Program-made: the position numbers and the translations under genes
Part shown: positions 33,741 through 43,933 of the stretch, piece after piece
How positions within the stretch are numbered: position 1 is the stretch's first letter
Layout: every line of letters starts with the position of its first letter
Notes under the pieces: model-generated
Seen by the model: the letters and a program-made list of their open reading frames with translations, nothing else
The model's database searches: none
Told to the model about the DNA's origin: nothing
DNA from: Alligator mississippiensis
Taxonomy: Eukaryota; Chordata; Crocodylia; Alligatoridae
NCBI RefSeq assembly: GCF_030867095.1
Contig: NC_081824.1
Coordinates: 305,924,956 to 305,988,955 of the forward strand
Direction of reading: 5' to 3'
Length of the DNA: 64,000 bases

Positions 33741-34930
33741 AGATTTCATAGATTTCTAGAGTCTGAAGGGACCTGGTAGATCATCAGGTCTGACCCCTGC
33801 TCCAGGCAGGAAAGAGTGCTGGGGTTAGGTAACCCCAGCCAGATGCCTGTCTAATCTCCTCTTGAACATCTCCAGGGTAGGGGAAAGCACCACCTCCCTT
33901 GGGAGCTCATTCCATATTTTGGCGACCCTTCCCGTAAAGAATTTCTTCCTTCTAAATCTAAATCTGTTCTCCTTCAGTTTGTGGCCACTATTTCTGGTAA
34001 CCTCAAGGGGTGCCCTGGCAAGCAAAGTGTCCCCTATTCCCTGCTGACCGCCCCAATGAGTTTGTAGGAGGCCAGAAAATTGCCTCTCAGCCTTCTCTTG
34101 TGGAGGCTGAAGAGATTCAGATCTCTCAGTCTGTCTTCATAGGGTCTTACCTACAGGCCCTTAACCATACAAGTAGCCCTTGTCTGAACCCTCTCAAGGT
34201 TATCCACATCCCTCTTGAAGTGCAGCACCCAAAACTGGACACAGTACTCCAACTGCAGCCTAACCAATGCCACATAGAGGGGAATTATCACTTCCCTAGA
34301 CCTGCTTGTGATGCTCCTGCTGATGCAAGAAAGAGTGTGGTTATCCTTGCTTATTACCTCATCACACTGGCGACTCATGTTCATTTTTGCATCAACCAGG
34401 ACTCCGAGAACCCTTTCTGCTGTTGTGGTACTCAGAATGGTACCCCCCAGTCTATAGGCGTGTTGGAGATTCTTTCTCCCCAGGTGCAACACCTTGCATT
34501 TATCCTTGTTGAATTGCATCCTATTCTGATCTGCCCACTTCCCCAGTCTGTCCAAATCTGCCTGAATTTGCTCACTGCCCTCCAGTGTGTTTATTATGCA
34601 CCATAGTTTAGTGTCATCTGTGAATTTGGACATGGTGCTTTTAACACCTTCATCCAAATCATTGATGAAGATATTAAACAGTACTGGTCCAAGGACAGAG
34701 TCTTGGGGGACACCACTGCCCACATCCCTCCAGGGAAAAACCGCCCCATCCACCACCACTCTCTGGATGCAACCCATAAGCCAGTTTTTCACCCACCTTA
34801 CTGTGAAAAAATCCACATGACAGCTACTCAGTTTACTCGTAAGAATTGGATGTGACATTGTGTCAAAAGCCTTTTTAAAATCCAGGTAAATAATATCTAC
34901 AATTAGTACAATTAGTTGGTGGACTCCCAC
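33741..34930 (-). mobile_element. CR1 LINE fragment, about 1.2 kb, antisense
   Basis: The minus-strand frame at 34930-34151 has MGVHQLIVLIVDIIYLDFKK, then AFDTMSHPIL (the RT palm AFD block), [13 protein letters not shown] GVPQDSVLGPVLFN (QG to QD), FTDDTKLW (catalytic FTDD) and NRMQFNKDKCKVLHLGRKN. A frameshift near 34150 separates the C-terminal domain (34025-33825, ending RRLDRHLAGVT). The 3' terminus lies near 33741-33765. The 5' edge next to the hAT sequence is approximate. Confidence 0.85.
34151..34930 (-). pseudogene. CR1 reverse transcriptase domain fragment
   Basis: 259 codons open without a stop. They span the RT palm from the catalytic Asp A block (YLDFKKAFDTMSH) through the G-V-P-Q block, FTDDTKLW (motif C) and the thumb (LDRLGKWADQNRMQFN). 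The fingers and endonuclease are absent because of 5' truncation. The QD replacement in the usually invariant QGS motif suggests decay. The start methionine has no meaning for expression. Confidence 0.85.
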
Positions 34931-34993
34931 GGGCCAGATGAAATTGCCTGGTGGGCCAGATCCAGCCAGTGGGCCGTATTTTGCTCATCCCTG

Positions 34994-35500
34994 GTACATA
35001 CTGTTCAGGAAGGACAGGCAAGGGAGAAGAGGAGAAGGAGTTGCACTTTATGTAAAAGAGCCATATGATTGCTCAGAGCTCCAGTATGAAACTGGAGACT
35101 AGCCTGTCGAAAGTCCCTGGATTAGGGTCAGAGGAGAAAGCGACAAGGGTGATGTCATGGTGAGGGTCTGATATAGACCACCAGACCAGGAAGAAGTGGT
35201 GGATATGGCTTTCTTCAAACAGCTAGAAGTTTTCCAATCACAGGCCCTGGTTCTCATGGGGGGACTTCAATCACCCTGACAACTGCTGGGAGGGCAATAC
35301 AGCCAGAAAGTTTTTGGAGAGTGCAGGGGACAACTTTCTGGTGCAAGTGCTGGAGCAGCCAACTAGGGGCCATGCTCATCTTGACCTGTTGCTCACAAAT
35401 GGGGAAGAATTGGTGGGGAACGTAGTAGTGGATGGCAACTTGGGCAGTAGCGACCAGGAGATGATTGAGTGCAGGATCCTGAGGAAAGGAAGGAGGGAGA
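34994..35500 (+). pseudogene. CR1 ORF2 endonuclease, C-terminal part
   Basis: It continues the domain interrupted at 31915: LFRKDRQGRRGEGVALYVKE, then a region with YRPPDQEE, then [15 protein letters not shown] (the GDFN catalytic block), then [16 protein letters not shown] (LDL.L.N) and [15 protein letters not shown]. The final SDH motif of such endonucleases is SDQ here, so the catalytic His is lost. Frameshifts and stops are present between 35090 and 35310. Confidence 0.8.
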
Positions 35501-37416
35501 GTAGCAGAGTAAGGACCCTAGACTTCAGAAAAGAAGACTTTGACTCACAGGGAATTCTTGGGCAGGATGCCCTGGGAAGCCAGTCTGAGGGGGAGACTTG
35601 AAAGAAGCCTTACTGAGAATGCAGGAACAAACCATCCCAATGTGCAGGAAGACTAGCAAGTATGGCAGAAGACCAGCTTGGCTTAGCAGGGAACTCTTCA
35701 GTAAACTAAATCACAAAAAGGAAGTTTATAAGAAGTGGAAACTTGGACAAACAACTAGGGAGGAGTACAAGAGTATTGCTCAGACTTGCAGGGATGAAGT
35801 TAGGAAGGTCAAAGCACAATTGGAATTGCAGCTAGCAAGGGATGTGAAAGGTAAAACGAAGGGTTTCTACAAGTATGTCAGTAACAAGAGGAGGATCAGG
35901 GAAAGCGTGGATCCCTGACTGAATGTGGGAGGCAACCTAGTGACAGAGGATGCAGAAAAAGCTGAAGTACTCGGTGCCTTTTTCACTTCGGTCTTCACAG
36001 GCACAGTCAGCTCCCAGACAACTACCCTGGGCAGCACAGCTTGGGGAGGATGTAATTGCAGAGCTGCTGGCTGTCATCTTTGAAAACTCATGATGATCAG
36101 GAGAGATCCCAGATGATTGGAAAAGGGCAAATATAGTGCCTATATTTAAGAAAGAGAAAAAGGAGGATCCAGGGATCTATAGACTGGTCAGCTTCACATC
36201 AGTCCTTGGAAAAAATCACTTGGAGGAGAAGAAGATGATTAGGAACAGTTAGCATAGATTCACCAAAGGCAAGTCAGGCCTCACCAACCTGATTGCTTTC
36301 TATGATGAGATGAGTGGCTCTGTGGATGCAGACAGACCAGTGGATGTGGTATACCTTAATTTTAGCAGGGGTTTTGTTACAGTCTCCCACAACATTGCTG
36401 CAGGCAAGCTAAGGAAGTACAGACTGGATGAATGGGCTGTACGGTGGATAGAAAGCTAGCTAGACAATTGGGTTCAGAGAATAGTAATCAATGGCTTGAC
36501 ATCTAGTTAGTAGCTCGTATCAAGTGGAGAGCCCCAGAGGTAGATCTGGAGGCCATTTTTTTTCATTATCTTCATCAGCAACCTGGAAGATGACATAGAG
36601 TGCACCCTCAGCAAGTTTGCGGATGACACCAGGCTGGAGGGAGTAGTAGATACACTGGAGGTTAGCTCTAGGATTCAGAGGGACCTAGACAAATTGGAGG
36701 ATTGGACCAAAAGAAATCTCACGGGGTTCAATACAAGTGCAAAGTCCTGCACTTAGGATGAAACAATCCCATACACCAGTACAGGCTGGGGACTGACTGG
36801 TTGAGCAGCAGCTCTGCAGAAAAGGACAATTGTTACAGTGGACAATAAGCTGAATATGAGCCAGCAGTGTGCCCTTGTTGCCAAAAAGGCTAATGGCATA
36901 CTGGGCTGCATTGGTAGGTGAGTTGCCAGCAGATCAAGGGCAGTGATTATTTTCTTCTATTCAGCACTGATGAGGCCATGTCTGGAGTACTGTGTTCAGT
37001 GTTGGGCCCCCCACTACAGAAAAGATGTGGATTAATTGGAGAGTCTTCAGAGGGCAATGAAAATGAGGGGCCTGGGGCACATGCCTTTTGAGGAGAGGCT
37101 GAGGGATCTGGGCTCATTTAGTCTGGAGAAAAGAAGACTGAGAGGGGATTTAATAGCAGCGTTCAACTACCTGAAGCGGGGTTACGAAGATGATGGAGCT
37201 AGACTGTTCTCAGTGGTGGCAGGTGACAGAACAAGGAGCAATGGTCTCAAGTTGCAGCAAGGGAAGTTTAGATTGGATATTAGGAAGAACTTTCTCACTA
37301 GGAGGGTAGTAAAACACTGGAACAGGTTACCCAGAGAGGTGGTGGACTCTCCAACCTTGGAGGTTTTTAAGACCTGGCTAGACAAAGCCTTGGCTGGGAT
37401 GATGGTCCTGCTTTGA
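35501..37416 (+). pseudogene. CR1 reverse transcriptase and C-terminal domain, heavily decayed
   Basis: An open stretch at 35598-35918 has RPAWLSRELFSKLNHKKEVY followed by KKWKLGQTTREEYKSIAQTC, the CR1 linker between endonuclease and RT. RT blocks then appear in changing frames: a TLGSTAWG-like region, a palm block near 36350-36400, and [12 protein letters not shown] around 36610-36645 (catalytic FADD). A final open frame, 37036-37416, covers the C-terminal domain ([40 protein letters not shown]). Numerous stops make this clearly older than the CR1 copies inserted into it. Confidence 0.85.
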
Positions 37417-37490
37417 GCAGGGGGTTGGACTCAATGATCTTCTGAGGTACCTTCCAACCCTAGTTTTCTATGATTGTATGATTCTATGAC

Positions 37491-38854
37491 AGAGTAATAT
37501 ACATCCTGGACTAAATTCAGCTCTGAGTAAAGCAAGTATGAATGAAGTCACTGAAAATCACCTATTTAAATTAGAATTGAATTTGACCTGATATATGATG
37601 CACTGTAGACCAGGGTTGTCCAAAGGATGGTCTGTTGGTGGCTAGGCACATAATCATGACCCGTGGGACAAGAAATTCTGCTTCAGGACAAGCAGCAGTG
37701 GTGTTAAGTCTCCTGGCTGCCACAACTGCTGTCTCCATAGGGCCAGAACCTGGGGTTGCACTGCCACTCATCCTGCCACAGAGTTTCTAATTCAAGATCC
37801 CTGTTGGGATGCCTTCTGGTGGCAGTGCAAGCTATGGTCAGCACACAGAGATAAATACCACTGCTGCTCACACCACCAGAGAAGGTGGGTTGAGAAGAAG
37901 GGACTCTCTCACCAGAGCAGTGGCTGCAGAGCAAGAAATTCTGCAGCCCAGATCTGCCCTGTCAATCTAAATGGGTTGGACAGCCCTGCTCTATCTAGAT
38001 CATTGTTTTCTCCACAGCAAGATTAGCACAGTGATATATGGAAGAAGTAGAAGACAGTACATTTTGACAATGAGATAGTCATTAAATGTAGTGCATACAT
38101 ACTGTCTTTTTTTGTTCAGCAGCTGACAGGAGATTATTTCAACACTTCCAGGAGTGTTGTTTTTTTTCCATGCAGGAGGTCATAGAGGTCACAGCAGCAC
38201 TGTGCTCCTTCTTGTATCTCTAATCAATTCATGAACAATGATGTTGGTGCTTGTTAAACACTGAATTTAAAAGGGGAGTTTTTGTTATAACATGGTACAT
38301 CCCTTCAGAAAAATATACTTCTTTCTTTGATACCAGCTGCAGCCATACAAAATGGAGTTTTGTGCAACTCTCTAAAGAGAAAGACAAAAAAACTGCTGTA
38401 GTCCTAACACAAGCTGGGCTGAACATGATGGGTATTTGATATCTTGTTTGAATGCAGCAGGCTTTCCTATTTTAAAAGAACAAATTGATCTTATATGATG
38501 GATCCTATAGCATATGGCAACAACACATGCAACTTTACACTCAATATGCCGTCTTTTTCATGCAACCATCAGACTACAAAATGTCAAGTTGCTTTATGTC
38601 CATAGTTGCAAATACCTTTTTTTTAATACTGTTTATTTCACCAAAGCACAAAACCATAGAACTCTGCTTTACAGCAAAATCCTTAGCATCAAATGCATCC
38701 TTTTGTTATGATTAACATTTGTAATGCAGTGTCCCTGGAGTAAAGGCCCCATTATGCTATTTAAAGTATAAATGTAGAGGATGATATGTTCATGCGAAAC
38801 GTTGATGTGACAAGCAGTGAGAGGGCATGGTGTAAGAAGAATACAGTTCAGCAA
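37491..38854. other. No recognised feature
   Basis: AT-rich sequence. Short open frames have no motif support. Confidence 0.4.
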
Positions 38855-38999
38855 ATCTCAAAGTGCTTTATAAAGGAGGCCAGTATCATTACTGGCTTCT
38901 TAGGCACTGGGAGACGAGTTGCCCAAGGTCAAACAGCAGGTCAATAGCAAAGCCAGAAATAGAACCCAATGTCCTAAATAGCAATCTAGTGCTCTAGAC
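38855..38999 (+). mobile_element. MIR/CORE-type SINE fragment
   Basis: AAATCTCAAAGTGCTTTATA, then ACTGGGAGACGAGTTGCCCA-AGGTCAAACAGCAGGTCAAT, then AGCCAGAAATAGAACCCAAT follow the order of the MIR consensus (CTTTACA...GTTAAGTAACTTGCCCAAGGTCACACAGC...GCCAGGATTxGAACCCA). It ends exactly where the hAT-type element begins (39000), so that element inserted into or beside it. Confidence 0.85.
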
Positions 39000-39546
39000 T
39001 AGGGGTCAGCACCATTTTTGGACAGGGTTCCAAAAACATCCACAGCTTGGACTTATAAGATGTTGGCATGCCAGGGACAGGCAGCAGGGGACCCATGAGG
39101 GGCCAATACTTGTTGTAGCAGTGTAGCCCTGGCCCCTTCCCTGCTGTCTATCCTGAGGCACACGTGCACCCACCGCCAGCAATAAGTCAAGCCAAGGCTG
39201 CACAGACTCTGATGCAGCTGCTTGCAGCGTCTTGGGTGCCTGCTACAGCTGGTCTGAACTCAGGTCAGGCCTCTGCCGCCTGCTGCAGACCCTGGGTTGT
39301 TTGCAGCAGGCATTGGGGAGGCTGCAAGTAGCTGCATTGGGGTCTACAGAGCCCTGGCCCAGCTTGTTGTTGGTGGCAGGTGCACGTGCGCTTCAGGGCA
39401 GACAGCAAGGAAGAAGTCGGGGCTGTGCTGCCACAAGGACCTGGCCCTTTGCAGCTCCCCCTCCATCAACCCCAAGGTGTGTGTGCCAAGCAAAATGCCT
39501 TCATGTACCACACTCTGGCACCTGTGCTGGGAGTTGCTGACCCCTG
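39000..39546. mobile_element. 547-bp hAT-type element, 8-bp TSD
   Basis: The termini TAGGGGTCAGCA and TGCTGACCCCTG are inverted repeats. The flanking octamers CTCTAGAC (38992-38999) and ATCTAGAC (39547-39554) agree at seven of eight positions. The 8-bp duplication and CAGGGGTC-like end are typical for hAT. The interior is GC-rich with no transposase. Confidence 0.85.
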
Positions 39547-39554
39547 ATCTAGAC

Positions 39555-39950
39555 AATTCAGTCTCCTGGTCACCAGGGATCCTGGTTTTCTTTGTTTAAA
39601 AATCATAAATTCTCTGACTTAAACCCACCACAAATTCTCTGTTTAAAAAACACAAAATCCTTGATTAAAATAAAACACCGCTATATATGTACAAGCAAAT
39701 TGCCCGTCAAGAATGATGGATGAATTTTTAAATAATAAAAACAAAAAGGTCGCTGGCCTCACCCCCACCCCCTTGTCCCCTCTGTCCCTGCCATCATACT
39801 CTGCCACGCCACTGCCACCGCTTCCTGTCCGTAATGCTCTTGGAGCACTCTGATTGGTTGTTTCAGTAACCAGAGTGCTCCAACAGCATTGCGGACAGGC
39901 AGACAGATGGACTAAGCCCTTTATTATATTAGAATATATAGGTTTCAATT
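39555..39950. mobile_element. Hairpin-bearing element, unclassified
   Basis: A 29-bp inverted repeat with two mismatches lies at 39824-39852 and 39871-39899. Just outside it the minus strand runs TATATATTCTAATATAATAA then AGGGCTTAGTCCATCTGTCTG. Such AT-rich starts and internal hairpins occur in some Helitrons and other non-autonomous elements, but I could place neither a TC/CTRR pair nor a target duplication, so the class is open. Confidence 0.4.
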
Positions 39951-40360
39951 GAACATAATGTTGGGTGGGCAGGGAATACCTTGCCAGGCTGGTGTGGGGC
40001 TTGCAGTGGCAAGGAGCTTCCCCACCCGGCCCTGCTGTGCCGGGTTCGGCCTACTGGGCTCCAGAGGTCCTGGAGGGAAGGCAGCAGGGCAGGGAGCCCG
40101 AGCTTGCAGTGGGCAGCCCGCACCTACCCCTGCACCCTCCCCACGCACAGATCTGGGGGGAGCCATCCTCCTCCACCGCCCTCCAGACTAGCATCCATCC
40201 TGCTCCCTGCAGGACCCTGGGGTCCTGCAGCCGTGCATTCTGGCCCTGGGCACCAATCCCCAAGTGCCACCTGGGCTGGCAGCAGCCCCAGCCCCAGTCC
40301 CACTAGCACCCATCTGTGCACTCATCTGTGCAGTAAATGAGAACCCCACCCTCGTTCATC
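39951..40360. repeat. GC-rich repeat segment resembling 24060-24370
   Basis: Blocks such as GGCAGCAGGGCAGGGAGC, GCAGTGGGCAGCCCGCACC and CACGCACAGATCTGGGGGG correspond in order to 24290-24370. Open frames of 60-119 codons on several frames show no domain. Confidence 0.45.
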
Positions 40361-41585
40361 TAATACTGGTCTTCTAACTCGGCTGGATATTACGGAGTTT
40401 TTCCTCGGTGGCTGGGTACTAGACTATCCTAGATCTCATCCTTAAATTCACAGCTAAAGTTTTTTGTAGTTTGCTTGTTAAATAAACATTTAAATAAATT
40501 GTTTATTATTTAATAGTTGCCTCGGTCAACCAGTCACACTTCTGGAGAATCTAACCTGTGCCCCATACGCTCTGATCTTGATCCAAAACAAATTAATCTT
40601 TCCATTTAATTTTATGGGCTTTGGATCCAAATCACTGCCTCTCTCCTGGGAGCCCATCCTTGGCTTGGAAGAATAACAGCATTTGAAAAATGAAAGCATC
40701 CTCCTTAGACACATTCATTGTTCCAGCAGTTCATGTGAGAAATATTCATAACATAATTAGCAAGCAACATAGAAAAACCAAGTGTCCAAAAAGAAAGACA
40801 TTCTGTTCTATTATGGAGACTATTATGGAGGCACTAATGGAAGAACTGGCTACTTCCTTTAAAAAGTATCCATGGATCAACTACTTTTAAGTCTACATTC
40901 AACTGAATTAAGGCCATATGAGCCTGCTTCTCTTTTGCTTTGCACTTTGTTTTGCTGTTTACAGCTGTATTGAATGAGTATCAATAGTATCACCTGTGTT
41001 TTGGTTTATTTTAGGGGGAAACATTAGCTCCTCACTTTCCACAAGTATAAATAATGAGACAATGTGTGATGCAGCATAAAATCAGTTAGTCTGTACCAGG
41101 TTTTCAGAGGGTACTGAGTAGTTACCATTTCACTTAAGGTCCAAGTAATCTGAGTTGACTTACTTCTGAAAATCAAGCCTTTCGAGTATAAAAATAAGCC
41201 TAGATGTCCAAGAAAGCTATGCAACAAGGTAGGTTTTTTCATTCTGCATTGATTCCAAGTATATCAGTTCTAATAGCCCTGCATTCATGCTTTCCTCTCT
41301 TCTGTCCATTACCTTAATGAGGAATGCTAGTGGAAAAGTTCAACTATGTCCTGAATGATTCTCCAAACATGATGTTGGTCTACAGTCTTGCAAAGCATCT
41401 AGGTTGAACTCCAGTGAAACTGCTCCCGAGCTATCTGCTCAAAAGTTGGTGTTAAAGAGAATTTTCAACAAAATCCCAGTAGTAGTTTACATAAAAACAC
41501 TGTTGGCATATATAGCTGTGGGGGATGAATTGTAGAATGGCTGAATTTTTGGATATATTCAAATCTAAAAAAAATCCTACAAACT
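40361..41585. other. No recognised feature
   Basis: AT-rich. No gene or repeat identified. Confidence 0.4.
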
Positions 41586-42059
41586 GGGTGCATCTACACA
41601 AGATGTTTTACTACACAGTAGACTAATTTACTGCACAGTAAATTAGTCTACTGTGTGGTTAGTGTGCTACCTGTAGTTACTGTGCAATAGTACATATGTA
41701 GATGCCAACCAGGAGCAAATTTGCTCCCAGTCAGCTCCACCACCAGAGAGCCACCCTCAAGCTAGCCCTAGGGCCACAGGGCTTGGAGCTTCTTTAGCCC
41801 CACCACACCACTACAGGCCAGCATGCTGGTGGGAGCTGCACATTGTCACCACCAGCAAGGACAGACTCAGGCTTCAGGGGGTTCCTGCCATGTCCATCTG
41901 GTAAGACCTGCACTGGGAGGAGGGTCTTCTCCTCCCCTCCTTCTTTCTTCCCCTGCTCTCCCTCCCTGCCTGGCTTGGTTGAGCTCCCCCCTGACCTCTG
42001 GAGTTCCTCACCACAGCACACAGGGAGGCGAGAGGAAGTGCAAAACTTTACTGAGCAGC

Positions 42060-42578
42060 CAGTAAAGTTAGGTAGGTAGCTAGGTAGCCATGAGCCTCTC
42101 ACATGTGGAGAAACATGTTGATGCCTGCAGCAATGTCATCCTTGGCTGTGGGGAGCAGGGACACATAGCATAGGCACAGGTACCCCTCCAGGCGGTTGTG
42201 AACATTACAGGATAGTGCAAGCTTGCCCATCACACCATCAAAGCTCAGGGTCCCGTGCTAGGTTCTCAGATGCCCCTGGAGCACCATGGAAATCAGCAGC
42301 AGCAGGGCATGGTGGGTCAGACATCCCTCAGTGCAGCATGCAAACAGCTTGTCATGGTGCACCCAGGGTACTCTCATCTGGGGGCACAAATGGGACACAG
42401 GCCATGCATAGGGTAGGACCTGCCCTGGGGCACCTGAGGGAACTGGGGGTGCCACCATCTCTACATCCCAGTCAGCCAGGAGCGCCTTGCCCCACAAGCC
42501 CAGGTGCTGTGAGCCTGCTGGCACAGCAGGAGACTGCCTGGCCTGCAAGAAAAGAATGGGGGAGTGGGTCTGGAGCAC
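42060..42578 (-). pseudogene. Unrecognised frame in the Harbinger element
   Basis: The minus strand is open from 42578 to a stop near 42258 (ALLADWDVEMVAPPVP, then MRVPWVHHDKLFACCTEGCL). In the same frame beyond the stop it continues with GVMGKLALSCNVHNRLEGYL, then CLCYVSLLPTAKDDIAAGIN, then MFLHM. The two parts make protein-like sequence without a motif I can name. It could be an exon of a captured or accessory gene or a chance frame. It lies between the left terminus and the Myb-like frame, on the strand of the transposase. Confidence 0.25.
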
Positions 42579-42766
42579 CTGTGGCAGGTGCTGCCAGGAG
42601 CTAGGCCTGCCTCAACCTGGGAAGGAGGCGGGGAAGGCAGGTTGCCTGCAGGAAGCACCAAGCGGCCCACCTGCCTCTGCAGAGTTAGCAGGAACAGTGG
42701 GCTCAGCCAGCAGCTGCCTGTGTCAGGGCCTGCCTGGCTGACTTACTATAGTACCTGAGGATCTGT

Positions 42767-43455
42767 GTGTGCATGACCCCTGGTCTGAGGCCAGGGAGCA
42801 CACAGCCCCCTGATATAGTGCATGCTATCTTAGAAATGTTGCAAACTCTCACAGCTCTTTCTCCTGGCTCTGCAGGTCCAACAGCTACACAAGGGGTGGG
42901 GAGGAAGGGGAGAGAAGAGGCACCAGCTGCCAGTGGGGATGCACTTTCAGGGTCACCAACAGCCTCAGCTGGGGTCCTCTGTATGCGGTGGCTCCAGCAG
43001 CAGCAGACCCAGGACTGGGACCTACTGCTGCACTTGCTGCTGGAGCTGGATAGGGGGAGGGACTGGGAGAGGGCCCAGGAGGACCAGGCATTCAAGGACA
43101 GGCTCCTGGCCCTCAAGGAGAGCTGCATGATTCTCCTCAAGAGGATGCTGAAGGCCCAGGAGTGACAGGCTGCCATGGTGGCCAAGGCAGTGGAGGTGAT
43201 GGAGGATGACCGCTGGGTGCTGGACACCGTCCTGGCTCTGGAAGCCTCCTTTGTGCTGCCCGCTGCCCAGCCATCAGCCCTGGTCCTTCCTACCTCCTGG
43301 CAGCTTCCCGCCATCCACCCACAAGACCCCCAGTAGGCTTGGGCTGAGATGCAGAAGCACATACAATGGCCAGGGCCCCTTGCCCCAACATCCACCCTGG
43401 GTGCCCTGCCAGCTGTCCCCACTCCTCCCTGCCTGAGCTGCCCCCTGCCACTTAT
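42767..43455 (+). pseudogene. Possible Harbinger Myb/SANT-like accessory protein, C-terminal part
   Basis: The clearest part is 43000-43163: LLLHLLLELDRGRDWERAQE, then DQAFKDRLLALKESCMILLK. This charged helical tail has the look of the C-termini of Myb/SANT-like proteins from Harbinger elements (repeated RDxxFxERLLALQE-type text). The frame continues after a TGA at 43164 (QAAMVAKAVEVMEDDRWVLD). A splice acceptor-like TTTCTCCTGGCTCTGCAG ends at 42875. I did not find the tryptophan-rich DNA-binding domain, so the assignment depends on context: such a partner imports the transposase and binds the termini. The 3' part is interrupted by the insertion at 43459. Confidence 0.4.
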
Positions 43456-43933
43456 CCAGGCTAGGGACAGACACTCAAAAAGCCTGAGCCTGAATTGATT
43501 CAATCTTTGCAGTTTAGTCTAACCTGGCTAGGTTAAATCAGTTTTGTAACCAGACAGAAATCCCAGAAATACAGGCACATGTCTACAGTGGCTCAGGCTA
43601 AAAGCTGGGGGGTGCTAAAGCAGCCCTTCCACAGCACTGAGCTGAGTGGGGGCATAGCCAGGCCTGAGCAGGACACGCTGATTATTCCCCACCCCCCACC
43701 CCAAGCAGTCCAGCAGGGAATGTTTATCACCCCTAACTCAGTGTTTATCAACGCATTATGAAAACAAAGCCCCTCTCCATTAACTAATGGAGCTCTTCTT
43801 AAACAGCTCTTCCAATGAAGGACATTACATTAGCTGTTGATTAGCTCCAAAAAGCCTGTCTGCCTGTTGTCTCCCACAGCACGGACCATAGCCAGCATGT
43901 GGTCTGCTAGCTAATGCTGAGATGTCTGCTTAA

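Larger units (their letters stand above)
31916..34993. mobile_element. hAT-type element with nested CR1 copies
   Basis: The left terminus AAGGGGTGGGCAATTATTTCAGCTGG is the reverse complement of the right end of the element at 59246 (CCAGCCCAAATAATTGCCCACCCCTG). The right terminus is GGCCGTATTTTGCTCATCCCTG. Flanking octamers GTATAAAT and GTACATAC agree at only five of eight positions, but the CR1 host frame resumes correctly across them. Nested within are CR1 pieces at 32161 and 33741. Between these lies GT-rich and GC-rich sequence with no recognisable gene. Confidence 0.7.
28590..37490 (+). mobile_element. Near full-length old CR1 LINE split by three insertions
   Basis: Once the insertions at 28829-29791, 30152-30937 and 31916-34993 are removed, the plus strand reads as one CR1: probable 5' UTR from about 28590, ORF1 including an esterase-like domain (to about 31670), endonuclease (31740-31915 and 34994-35500), RT (35500-36700), C-terminal domain and a short 3' UTR ending TCTATGATTGTATGATTCTATG at 37490. 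The 5' end is uncertain. Stops and frameshifts throughout show an inactive old copy. Most CR1 copies are 5'-truncated, so retention of ORF1 is unusual. Confidence 0.8.

Noticed and set aside
33000..33779. 259-codon open frame inside the hAT-type element
   Set aside because: GC-rich repeat DNA with competing open frames on the opposite strand. No transposase motif such as the hAT dimerisation block.
42703..43503. 266-codon minus-strand frame
   Set aside because: It is antisense to the more protein-like plus-strand accessory frame, is rich in Ser/Arg/Leu shadow sequence, and crosses the boundary of the inserted element at 43459, so it cannot be a single ancestral gene.
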